From Mnemiopsis leidyi (Eukaryota; Ctenophora; Tentaculata; Lobata; Bolinopsidae), in assembly GCA_000226015.1 (NCBI GenBank), contig JH154921.1, positions 7,415 through 29,031 on the forward strand: DNA of 21,617 bases. Direction: 5' to 3'. The notes under the pieces are model-generated. The model was not told where the DNA came from and made no database searches. It saw only the letters and a program-made list of their open reading frames with translations. The position numbers and the translations under genes were made by a program. Shown one piece after another: positions 1 to 12,700 of this stretch. Positions within the stretch are counted from its first letter, which is position 1. Every line of letters begins with the position of its first letter.

Positions 1-3000
1 TTTGAAGGAGCCCACCAAACAGCCAGCCCAGCTATCAGTCTGGAATCTCTGTCTTTAGACGAACTAAACTTGTCGGATGTAAACGAACCAGGACACACGA
101 GATACTCCCAGCCCCGCGTTAGAAACAAGTATGTTTGTTGGTGGAAACAGACAGACAATATCTTGTTAACCGTTGTCATGGATTTTCATTGTCACTGACA
201 TGGAGTTTGTATTATTATTTAGTTTTTAACAAGCGACAAAACTAGAATATATAATTTTGTTTCAAGATGAAAACACTACACGTTGATTTCAGGAAGGGGA
301 GAGGAAAGAGGAAAAAGCAAGAGTCACGTGACTCCCCGAAGCCACGGATGGAACTGCAGACTGACTCGACCAGGGGCAGGAAGAGGTCTGAACAGGAGTC
401 TTCTTGGAGGACTCCTAACAGAACGCAGGTAATTTTTATATCAAATTTTAGATATAGACATATCAGAATTTTTTATTCTTTCGTAGGGACTCGATTGAGC
501 GTCGTGCACGCTTCGCGGTGCTCGATTTAACATGGCTGATAAATTCATAAATTCGGTTTTATCTGACCCGACATTTCCCGTTTGAGTAGTTTCTTTCCAA
601 GACAAGTCCTTTTCAATGCCTAACTAACACTAACAACAGGTGATAAACCAGCCGATCAGCTCGCCCCAAATAGACAGGACAGCTCCAAAACAACACCATT
701 CTTCCCCACACGACGTACAACATTCCGCCTCGCCCAACTTGCAACACGCTGCTTCGCCCAAACTACCGCACTTTACCGCACCAATCAAACAACAGTCTGC
801 TTCGCCAAAACTACCGCACTTTACCGCAACAAGCAAACAACAGTCTGCTTCGCCAAAACTACCGCACTTTACCGCACCAATCAAACAACAGTCTGCTCCT
901 ATTGGTATTGATAAAAACACTGCCTTCAACCCACAGCGAGAAACTGACTTTAGCGTGTCAACCTCCGAATCAGAGGTAAGTTGACATGTTTTGGATGTGG
1001 TTATCGTCTCTTGGAATGTTTACGATCATTCCATGGTATGATCATTTCGAAGAAGTCACCGCGTGTAATTCTCATATTACCACGTGTAACTATCACGTGA
1101 CCCTTGTCAGTACAGCGAGAGCGACACGGAGGAAGGTATGCAGAACAAAGTCTCAGCAGTGAAGTGCAGGACGCGCCTGACAAGTCTACAGACGTTACAA
1201 CACTGTATCTCGTGTGTCCACAAGAGTAGAACGTACAGTGTCTGGTCTGCTTTCCTCCCTCCAGACCCAACAGCTGGTAAGATATTAGTACTTACTTGTA
1301 CTAAATCTATAAATCGCATATCCTGCGTTGCTATTTTCTTTAGCCGCGGTGTGGTTATTGATTGGTGTGGTTACTGTTTAGAAGATTCAATTCAAGATTT
1401 AGTTCTTGATAACGAGCATTCAGTTGTGTTACTTTTACATGGTAATAACCGTTTCCTGGTGTTAACTGACAGTTCAGAGGTCTGTGGTTCAAACCTCGGT
1501 CTAAGCGTTCCTCCTGGTTTCTCAATATTTCTCATTTCTCAATATCTTCTTGATAGAAAAGCTAGCAATGTCTTACAATCTCCTCCTACAGGATTACTAC
1601 GCGTCCTACAGAGAGAGCCCAATGTCAAGTGTAGGATAGCCGGGTTTGGTGCTCTCTCGGCCCTCATTGAGTCTGCTAAACACTACTTCGTAGCTGCTGA
1701 CTCTAGGCCGGGTAAGACAGTTGATCTCTCAAGAGAATAATAACTGAATCTTGTTTTTAATCAAATAATTATAGATGCCTTTCTCAAGTGACTTTCTACC
1801 CCAAAAGAAACGGTATATTTAGCTACACATTTCCCTTATCTCGATTCCTACAGGGGCAGGTAAAGCCCCCTACACTCCCTTCTCTCAAAGTCTGGCTACC
1901 GACCTCCTCACCCTGCACTCCGAACTTCTCCAGCAAATACCTGGCTGTGTGCCAACTGTGCTTCCACACTTGTTCCAGTGTCTGGCTGTCCTCGTCATCC
2001 ACACTCCCTTCTCAAAACTCAAGCCGGGACTTGTATCTAGTGTGAGTTTGTTTTTACAGTCTTAAAGTTAGTTTGTTGAACCTTCAATCTTAATCATACT
2101 GTCAGAAAAAAAATAACAAAATAGGGGTAAAGACTGTCATCATAAACTATGACGGAGGCAACAAAACACTTGTGCTCCCTGATATTTGAATATTAAAGTA
2201 TTAGTAATTAGTAAGAACGAATTATTTAAAATTTCTCCCCAGATCCTGACGGAGGCAACAAAACACTTGTCGAGTGTCGGGCACTACAAAGTGGAGGCTG
2301 CAGCCTTGTCTCTTCTATGTGCGTGCCTCACTGTTGAGACACCACTTCCCGGTTAGTGGTGTCCTATATATGGACTGAGCGGTGTCCGAAATATTTTTTG
2401 CGTTTTTATTAATGTTTTGTAATTTAATTTTTAATGTTTGCACGGTGATTTTTATTTTTGATTGTTATACTAGTTCAAATTCTATGCAGGATAAAATTAT
2501 TATGTTTATTATTTCGGGGTCCTAAATCTCCGCATCTGCAACTAGAGTTTCTCCTTATCAAATCCGGGCAAAGTAGTTTCTAATACTACGATTATACTAA
2601 AAAGCTGAGTGTCGTGTCGTGGGCTGAAGATAAAACCTAGACATCTTAGTGAGAAAAACTATGTAATTTTGGTGATGATTAGTACAAATAATCACATTTA
2701 CGCTAGAAGTACTACTATATGCATTATGCTTATGAATCATGCATGTCAGAAACCCAATACTCAGAAACTGCTACTGACATTCCACTACTACTCCGTATAT
2801 ATATCTAACTTACTCCTATCTAGAGGTTGGAACTTGGCTGGCATCCAACGAGCAGACTGTTGGCATGTGTCTGGAGCACCTAAGAAAGTCAACACACCAG
2901 CGCGATACACTCCAGACACTTTGTCAGATTCTCCGCTTCTACTTCACCCCTGTCATACACTGGTCGGTCACGTGGTCATTTTGTTTAGTGTCCAATCTTC

Positions 3001-3706
3001 TATCTACATGATTAATTTGATTAAAAATCTTTTACTATTAGGTATGTTATTTAGATTTGAAAAGGACCTCTTGACTGTTATAACGCTATCTTGATTCTCT
3101 AATTTCCAAAGTCACCCTCACACTAACAATTCCAACCCCCAGGTGGCCACAGATAACAGAAGCAGCTAAGCTAACTCTAGCCAGCAGTGTTGATACACTT
3201 ATACAGAACATGGCACTGTTAGTACTGGAGGAGTTGGGGCGCGCGCTCGCAGCTGCACTGGATGCACGCACGCTGGAACTCAGCGCGCTGAAGGAGCACT
3301 GGATCAATATTCTGAGTAACGCTCTTGTGCCAATACTGCAAAACGAACACTCCCCAATCATGCCGGGAGCTTGTGATATACTCTCGACCATAGGTGCGAT
3401 CATTTTATGATTTTTTGACTTCTCGTGATTTTGCAGCGTTCGACCATTCCATAAATTTTAAAATATTTCTGAATAATGCAACGAAAAAGTCAAAATCAAG
3501 TCGAAATTCTATATCTGAAAAACTCAATATCTTCCTAAAATACCCAAAATTGATTGATTTTTTTCCGAGTTGGCCACCCCCTCCACAAACTGTTTCCTAG
3601 GTAACGCGGTGTTTGCCTCGTTTGAAGTTCACACACAACGTCTCATCATGACTCTCCTGTTAGCATTAACTAACCCTGCAGTCCCAGCTACATCTTCAGC
3701 GTGCAG
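1..3706 (+). CDS. HEATR6: HEATR6 exons 1-10: acidic/basic linker and DUF4042-type HEAT block
   Basis: Exons 1-3 encode a low-complexity linker (residues 1-200 of the visible fragment): a Ser/Leu-rich piece, a Lys/Arg-rich piece with KRKK and GRKR, then a Pro/Gln/His-rich piece with a 16-residue repeat. Exon 4 starts with YSESDTEEG, like the Ser/Asp/Glu linker of vertebrate HEATR6, then gives the first helix of the conserved block (RTRLTSLQTLQ). Exons 4-7 (about residues 201-394) correspond to the family's DUF4042 region, and exons 8-10 continue with HEAT helices such as EHLRKSTHQRDTLQTLCQIL. Splice phases run 2, 0, 0, 1, 1, 0, 1, 2, 1, 2 and are mutually consistent. Introns here are 100-470 bp. 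Exon 8 uses donor GTCGGT at 2963, an unusual donor, chosen because it keeps frame with 3143. Confidence 0.92.
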
Positions 3707-6700
3707 GTACTTCTATAAGTAATTACTTTATGTATAACAGTTTAACTTCGGTTTTACTTCGGTTTTGAGATTACTGGTGGCAGTTTTGAAGCTGTCGTTA
3801 CTTGTTAACTAGTGGAGTTATTTAAACTTAAATCAGGACTGTTTAAGTTCAGACAGCTTGATATGAGATACGTTAGAGAGTTATGGTAGCAAGTCGCGAA
3901 GAAGTGAAAGTCATGGATAGGTTCATATCAGTGCGTCTGATCATAATTTTAATCTCAATTTGCGTCAAGGATTTCAATTATTTGTATACTATTTGTCAAC
4001 ACTACAATATTGGAAGTGATTTAAAAATTAAAACCTCTGTACATGTAGCATGTACATTTAAAGGTGAATTAATCCAATAGCCAAAACTATATTGAAACTA
4101 GGCAATTGTAATTATAAATTTTTGTTCATTTGTATCATCGTTTAATTTAGAGAAATCGGTGTAAAGGAGCTTAAATATTTTACTCGCCTGGCGACCTTAT
4201 TCAATTCTTATGAACTGATCACAATGAGTATCCCATACACGCAATACAGTCAAATTATAGTTAAATACTTAAATGAACTTATATAAATATATGAATACTT
4301 AAATTAACTGATATAGTGGCATACATTAATATACCAGAAATCTTAAAAATAAAAGTCCAAGCATGCCGAACAATCAAGAAAAATATAAAGTAGAAGTAAC
4401 TGAAAGAATCTGTATTCAAACTTAATGAAAATAAGGTTTAGTACTATACTTATTGCGATTTACTGCAGTGCAGCAGGTCTGAATCAAACCTGTCGCTTGA
4501 CTTTAAAGGTTGTATCTGGAACAGGGAACTACATCCAGCTATATCCAGCGAAAAGCATTCTCTTCTGCTTATACGCTCATCTGAGAAACGAACGTGATTG
4601 TTATATCATATGGTTTGAGCTTAATATAATGCACCATTTATAACTGAAGAACTTTTATTTAGGTCCATGATGTTTCTCATCGTTTAAGTCCCTTATCCAT
4701 AATTTTCCTGCTTGAAAATGAAATGAATTTTAATGAAATTCAGTCGAAATAACAAGAATTAACAACAACATTACCTGATGAAATGTTCCTTCAAGCAATC
4801 TTTGCCACAGTTGCCACCTTTATTTTCAGCTCAGGATACTTTTGGGTTATATAGGCCATATTATACTAAATGGCCTGATTGGTTTCTACTTATCTATAGA
4901 TTTTATAGTTGTAGTTTTCAATAGATAATTTGCAAATGCTAAGAAAAGTAATCCCTTGTACTTTCCTTAACATATCCACCGTATTTTTGATAAGCTTAGT
5001 GTTGCTACAAAACAGACGTATACATAATAACTACTATAAAAACGACTATAAAAACGACTATAAAACGACTATAAAACGACTATAAAACTACTTTAAAACT
5101 ACTATAAAACTACTATAAAACTACTATAAAACTACTTTAAAAACTACTATAAAACTACTTTAATACTACTATAAGTCCTACCACAAAGTCTGCATTCCGG
5201 CAAGTCTGACCAAGTACCACTATCAGAACACGTGACTACGCTGCTCCCGACTAGAGAGTACCTAGTGTAGTCGACACACATCACCATGACAACTGTCCCT
5301 GCCACCACTGACCACTCTGCCCCCGGCCCGGGGTTAAACATAGCCTCAGGTACGGTCGGCTCATCGCAGTAGTACGCTGAATTGGAGTTTTGTGTCACAA
5401 AAGATCATAAACTTTTTGATTTGCTGCAATTAGTAATAACGATTGACAAGTTTGAGATCTGAGATACAATACTGATAACACCACTGTCCATATCTTTCTG
5501 ATGAAAGTACCCACCGCAAGCTGATTTATCGGGTGTTGGTTCTTTATCGCGTTGAGCACAGGGATTACACTGGAGCATGTCAGCTGCTCTATATTTCCCT
5601 TCAGGACATTCGACTGAAATAAATGATGTGCAGACGGGCATAATGCACTAGCCCAAGTCAACAATGATATTTCAATTTGGGAGAGGAAACAGTATATGAT
5701 AATTATTACCATCATAACATTATTATTACCATCATAACATTTATTGATACCATCATAACATTTGACTAAAATTATCGCCCAAACTTTTTTCCATAATCCA
5801 GATTGGGTTAAAAACACTTACCACAAGCATCTTTATTCGTGCTAGGTTCTTTTCCCGGATTGTTTGAAAAGCACTTACCACAAGTTTCTTTATTGGTGCT
5901 AGGTTCTTTTCCCGGATTGTGTTAAAAGCACTTACCACAAGTTTCTTTATTGGTGCTAGGTTCTTTTCCCGGATCACACAAAGCACACGTAGTCATTCCA
6001 TTTGTTCTATAATATCCTTCAGAGCATTCAACTGCAATGTTGACGTTGTAAATACATGTTTCAAGTTTATGACTGTAAACCAAAATAATTGATGAAGGCA
6101 AAGATACGTATTGACCAATAAAAGGTAACGAAAACTAAATTGGTACACTTACCACAATTTGTTCTGTCGGGGGTAGAATCTTTGCCGGGCTGACAAGACT
6201 CACATTCAGCCATTCCAACTGATTTGTACTTTCCTTCTGGACATAAAACTGAAATAGATTTGTTAAGAGTTATAAAAACCATAGTTGTTTAATACGTCAA
6301 AAAACTGGCTCTTAATACGGCGTATGCGATATATTTTTTTTGAAATACCTGCGAATACGTGAAGTTTCTTATAATTTAGAACGAAAGAAAATTAAAATTT
6401 GACCCTGTCAAATTTTGTCCGAAATACGTCTAAATTTTTTCCGAAATACACGTGTAATGTAAAACAACATTAAATGTAAAACGTGTGTAAAACTCACCAC
6501 AACGAGGTTCTATACTATAGAGGTATTCTGTGTCCTCAGAGCAGGTCACTGTCACATCTCCCGTAAGTCGGAACCCTGGATCACAGCTCAGACTAACAGC
6601 GGTCCACTTAGTCACGGGAAATACCCCGTCTGTTCTCATGTTGGAACACAGCTCAGACTAACAGCGGTCCACTTAGTCACGGGAAATACCCCGTCTGTTA

Positions 6701-9700
6701 TCATGTTGGAACACAGCTCAGACTAACAGCGGTCCACTTAGTCACGGGAAATACCCCGTCTGTTATCATGTTGGAACACAGCTCAGACTAACAGCGGTCC
6801 ACTTAGTCACGGGAAATACCCCGTCTGTTCTCATGTTGTTCCAGGATGATTTCAGACCAGTGCATGTCGGAAGTGGGCCCCAGTAAAAGTCGGAGGCGGT
6901 ATCAGTTTGTTCAAATTGAATCGTATATATATAACCTGTCCAATAGTTTGCCCACGTGTTGTCCGTGCAATGATCATGTGAGAGCGAGATTTCAGCAACT
7001 AACGCATCGTTGCAGTGAATATCTAAAGATAAAGGACTATTTTTCTTGGTTATCTTCCATACTTTATCATTATCACTGGGAATTTCGGTTCCATCAAATT
7101 GTTTTTTGGCCGTGCAGAAAGCAATTTCATATTGCATGGGATCTTGAAAGTATATCTTGACAGATCCAGCATCAGCACCGCCATTACTGTAGAAGGACAC
7201 ATCCAATAGATTACCGCTTCCAATGGCACTATCCGTCTTTATCTTCAGTGGGGTGGCTAGAAGATTATGGCTCACTTTCTCCTCACGCTCCACAGATATC
7301 CACCCTATGATTGAAATGAGTTGAATTAACGGTTACAGTCTTTAGCCTTAAGAAGTAGAATACTTTTTACAACTCAGTCGCAAATTTAAATCCATTAGGT
7401 CCCTAAAATTAAGACGAATGTAGAAAAAATGATTTATCCGATGATCTACTTACGATTACTGTGAACAACATAGGACCTCAAATCGGACCGATTGCGCGCC
7501 GGCATATGAAAAGTGTCCTTAAATCGTGCAATGGGTCCTATCGGCGCGCAATGGGTCCTGTAAAACGTCCTATGTTGTTTTACGTCTTAGCTAAATAAGT
7601 GACATACCCTCTGTTCCAGTCCCACTTGTAGCTTTCAAGAAGAAGACACTCAGAAGAATGAGTATCATCTCTCCGAACAAGATGAAAATCCCTCTTCTTC
7701 AAAAGATGCAACTTTTAAATCTTTATCGGAACTTAGTAAGTAGCTATTCGTGGAAAAAGATCGCTATTACTAGTTGCTTGGATGGCTGGCAAATATACTA
7801 GAAACAAAGGTCATGTATTCAGTTGTATTGTGCTCACAAGGCTCAGGCTACAACGAGAGCATCACCGTGTTCATTGTTCTCTCTCCCTCGACAAGAACAG
7901 AGGTATCAAGGTCACGTGTTGCGTCACGTGTAGAGCAAGTTAGCTGTGCTACACCGGTTTCCTGTTTTTGGCGGTAAGCCAAGTGTATCGCCCTACTTGT
8001 AAACGTGTGATACTCTGGAGTATTATGTCTTAATGTGTTTAGAGGAACTGCATTAAGTGATTTAGGCTTGGTGTTGCCGAGGAACGGTGTCTGTGTTTCA
8101 CTTAATAGAAACTGTAGGATGTTATATAAACAACAAAATGTGAAGTATAGTTTCACATCTAAAAACGAAACTTAGAACCCAATGTTCTCCAGAAAACTTG
8201 ATGTGCTTAACGGCACTGCATTATGTGATTACTGCTTGGCGTTGCCAGGGAAATGTCGCCCGTGTTTAGCTTTAAAACAACCGTATAAGGATTTTATATA
8301 AACAACATGGTGTGATAAATAGTTTCGGATCTAAAAACGAAGGGGGAACTATGAAAGTGAGCAGAAAAAACGCCTGTACCACAAGATAAGACTTACTTTT
8401 CCTAGGTTCCCACTATCTTAACTGCTAGTAATTCAGAGCTCATGGCGTTTTCACAGCCAGAAGTTTGTTACTTATGATGAGCAAACAGTTACTAACCACA
8501 ACTTCGGTCGGCAGCCTCATCGCATTACCTCACAAACGGAGAAAACAAAACTGAAAAGTGTTTAAGACTTCTGAAGTATGACACCTCTTAACATCGAACA
8601 GAAGATAAAGACCTGCCATTTCATATTCCATAATTAAGGTAATCGTACATTCTAACTCGGAATTTTAGGAGATCTTATAACTATGCAACGTATCTTGCAG
8701 GAGATATAACCTCTTAATAACGAACTATAGATGAGGATCAAGAATATAGACCTGCCATTTCATGTTACATAATTGAAGTCATTGTGTTCTTACTCGGCCT
8801 TTAAGGAAATTCTATAACTATGTACTATGCAACGTATCTTGCAGAAAGAAAAAGTCGACAATTAGCAGACCAGGCCTCTCACAAATATAATGATTGATTC
8901 ATGATCATGTATAATTGCTGTTCTGTATAATTTGAAAAGATTTCGATAAAAAAATGTAGATGAACCCGCAAAGATAGGACCTGTGCGCCATGCAGCCTGT
9001 TGAGTGTTGACGAGATCACGAGTTTATAGTCACGTGATCAACTGTTGGGATCACGTCACCTTTCGTTTTATGGAATTATGATTTCTTGTACATTTACTTT
9101 TGTAGAACAAGTTCCATCAATGTCTACCTTTTATTAACCAACTGGCATCTTTCCGTTACGCATGAGTAATACTCGTGAGTAAATTTGCAGTCTAACTTGA
9201 TATCGCACAATTATAGTTACATTCCTCATCGTAAATATTTTTACTGCAAGCAGCTTTAAAATCTAAGTTGTTGGGTATTACCTGAAAGCAGATTAAAATC
9301 TAAGTTGTTGTTTTCAATCACTACTTTATTCGACCGGAAAATCAGGTTCTTATCAAAATATTAGATTTAATTTCAGCTGAAACATCAGTTTTTTATCCGT
9401 GATATCACTATTAGGGGCTTTTTCACAAACTTCCTTATTCCTCTTATCCTAATCAGTGTTTAAATCAGTGTTTAAACTTTCTACGAACACAGAATTATTT
9501 CTTCGAATTATTTGAACGCTTTTTCGCAATGCTTGCGTACCCAAATGACGTATGAATGTACTGAAACTAGGTTGAGGTGATTGATAAATACCTTATCACA
9601 CTGACATTAACATAATACCACTGTAGTAGGGATTTCGTTACCTTCTGTATCTCAACCTGTACAATAAAAACAAGATTCAAGTTGAAGTATAACGAAAACT

Positions 9701-12700
9701 TAAAATTATATGTAAAGATATTTGATCTTCGGTTCCCGCCACTAATTACGAACGAATACGAACGAATCAGCACTAAAATGGTATCCAACGACAATATACA
9801 ATCTGAAATGTCTCTTGGATTCTAATAGATCCAATATGAAAAGTATAAAGGAATCTCTTAACACCCACTAGGTATCTGTAATTGCCCGTTTGTTCGTAAT
9901 TCCGTGCGTCGTTTAATCTCATTCGTATACTAAATTAAAATCTCCGCTTGAACTGAACATGACACACGAATGAACTGAACATGACACACGAATCATTCAA
10001 AAATGAACATCTCGACTGGGCTTTTTTCATTGACATTAACATTGCATTGATTAAGGCAAAACTGAGGATCGTACAAAATTCATACCAATTGTTTTTTTTC
10101 TCTTTAAAATTCTTTTCTTGAAACTAGCCCCACATTAAATACGTTGAGCAATCTTCGGGAAAGTCGAAAAAACTTAATTTAAGAAAAGCTGTTTGTATAA
10201 CTGCAACTCTCTGGCAAAACTATAATATCAAAACTAACAAATACCCCTAGCACCCCCTAAGTTCCGTGACTGACATCTTGTGACTGAGAGGGGGATACGC
10301 TGGAAGTAAGTGCAACAAAAGGAGAGAGAACAAAAGATCTGAACGTGGGTACGGTAACACAGTAAATGTAAAAGTTAGAAATCACACTCAGCATTGTCAG
10401 ATACTCTGCTGCTCTTTTCAAGGTCGTGTTGAAATATTTTGGCGGGTCAGTCAGAAAAGCCTCCGTAATACCATGAACAGTCCAGGGAATGGTGGACACG
10501 CAGTAGACAACTGCTGTTAGAACTACCGTCAGTAACCCTTGCCATCTCATGGTGGTGCCGCTCTTGGCTCTACGAGCCACAGTCCTGGCTTCGAAAAGAA
10601 ACCTCAGCGTGCAGGCCGTGGTTACCATGACAACAACAACCATGATAGCGTAGATGGAGTCGCTAACTGTGGTGAAGAGCTTGTTGTCCCCAACTGCAGT
10701 TGAGTTGTAGTCTATATCATAGGTGGCATAGTTAAAGTAAACATTATGCTTGTAGTGCAACAGTTTCAGACCTGAGTAGAAGCCAGCTAGGACCCAGCAG
10801 ATGATACAAACCAAATGTGCTTCCTTCTCTGCCCAGGATCGTGTCCTATGAGGGCACTGCAGCAGAAGCAGTTTACTGGTAGTGAGGACACAGACAAACA
10901 CACTGGTTAAAGGGAAGGAGAAGTGTACCAGGAACCTCTCCAGATACACAGAGAACCCTCCCAGCACCCATCTGTCTGCTACCATGGAGGTGATGGAGGG
11001 AAGGGTAAAAGCTAAGCTGGCTATCATGTCACAACATGCAATGTGCTGGATGATCACTACTATGAACTTGTTGAGCTTGAAGGCCGAGAACCGAGTTGAG
11101 GCAATCAGGATGACTGTGTCTCCGATGAGGGAGGAGAGAAGGACGAAGACCAAGTAAGTTATCCAGATGTACTTCTCTACGTCACTCTGAATCCCGAACT
11201 TCTTGTCGTTTGTTGGGAGCATTATCAGGAGGTGTTCCAGCTTGGTAACTCCTATCGGGAAAGTGGGGAAGTTAACCTCTAGTTGGTACTAGGATCTATC
11301 CCTGTTTTTTAGGAGGGGTCACAAATCTTTACCGATGCTTAGCTAAAATACATTGCTTTATAACTTCTGATATGGTAAAATTTGTGACATTTTCTATTAT
11401 GTGACAGTGAAAAGTGATTGACCAATAAGAAGTTAGGTCCAAAAATATATTTTTTCCGATTCAGCCATTGATATCAAACTGCCAGGTTGTTTGCCTACTT
11501 TGATATTTGATCATCAGCAATATCTAAGACAGTAATATCGAAACACCGAGAAAATCATATAGGAAACAAGAATAACACCCGCTCAGTTAAGTATACGGCG
11601 GACGTTAGATTTCCATTTCTTCACTTTTACATTTATAATATCGGCCTTGCGCTAGTACGTATGCGACGAAGTGCGCTGAAGCTACTAGAATAGGTATTGT
11701 GATATCGATAGTATCGGTTGCAGAGCAGCTACTGTGATGATATTTATGATCAGTATGTTGGTTGTGTAGTGGTATCTACCCCGACTTTCTACGCAGAAGA
11801 TCGGGGGTTCTATTCCCCGATACGCCAATCCTAGCTAAGCAAAAAGAGAAATGGAATGAAAAAGGGGTAGTAACTTTAACGATTGGTCTATAATTGTTGG
11901 TTGAAGTCGAATTGTCCTCCTCGGCTTTGCAGTTGTAGAAATGAGACAGGAATAATAATAATATTGGTTGATAGCTACTAATTGTGTAAAATAATTTGAG
12001 TGCTCTGATGTATAACGTTGCTGTAACAGAGAATTAACCAATCATTATTATATTTCTGTCTCATTTTTACACTTTTAAAGCCGAGAAGATCAGAAGAACT
12101 ATAAAACTTTAACCGAAAATATAGCTGGTAAGAAGGCTTGCTCTCTTTATAGAATATTAGACAACGGTAATGACGATTTGAAGATCTATCTACGCCGCCA
12201 AAACTTTTAATCAATAGAGTTGTAAAAGACAAAATTCCGTAATTCAGTAATTTAGAAAAATTAAAATCGATGGTGGGTGCGCTGCACCTGGCAAATCCGG
12301 TACACGAAAAATGAGTATCAGAATTCGTAGTTAGGAGCGACGATCCCATAACGGCAGGCTGGACTTAGAAGAAGCCGGATGCTATTCAATGATGTGTTTA
12401 AATGGCATAGACAATGCAGAACACTGTAGTGAATTAAACGTATATGATACAGCTGAATGGATGCGCTGCCCTTATTTCTATCGAAGTGAGAGTTGATCCG
12501 TAGTTCAAGCCTACAAGCTAATGACTTAATAACTAACCACATAAAAGGTTGGGAATATTTCGTGGTAGATTTTAGAATTAGTGCAGATTAACAGTGATGT
12601 TTAGACTGTTGCTCTCAACTGAAATTAAGATTCTTAGTTTACAGGACATAGTACTGACTACTGAAGCAAACATTTGGCCAGATAACGACAAGTACTGTAG

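Noticed and set aside
630..929. Minus-strand Cys/Gly-rich frame opposite HEATR6 exon 3
   Set aside because: It is the shadow of the 48-bp repeat on the opposite strand; the plus-strand frame joins correctly to the neighbouring HEATR6 exons.
4776..4833. Possible extra minus-strand Cys-rich exon of the sushi gene (GGNCGKDCLKEHFI)
   Set aside because: Its acceptor would be AAATAAAG without a pyrimidine tract, and the same bases form an AATAAA that better fits a 3' end for the gene.
5753..5986. Minus-strand frame reading IREKNLAPIKKLVVSAF repeatedly
   Set aside because: It is an alternative frame across the 57-bp repeat; the true coding frame of the ephrin-like exon ends at its donor.
7774..8156. 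Opposed frames of 67 and 102 residues upstream of the sushi gene
   Set aside because: They overlap the diverged direct duplication and show no conserved features.
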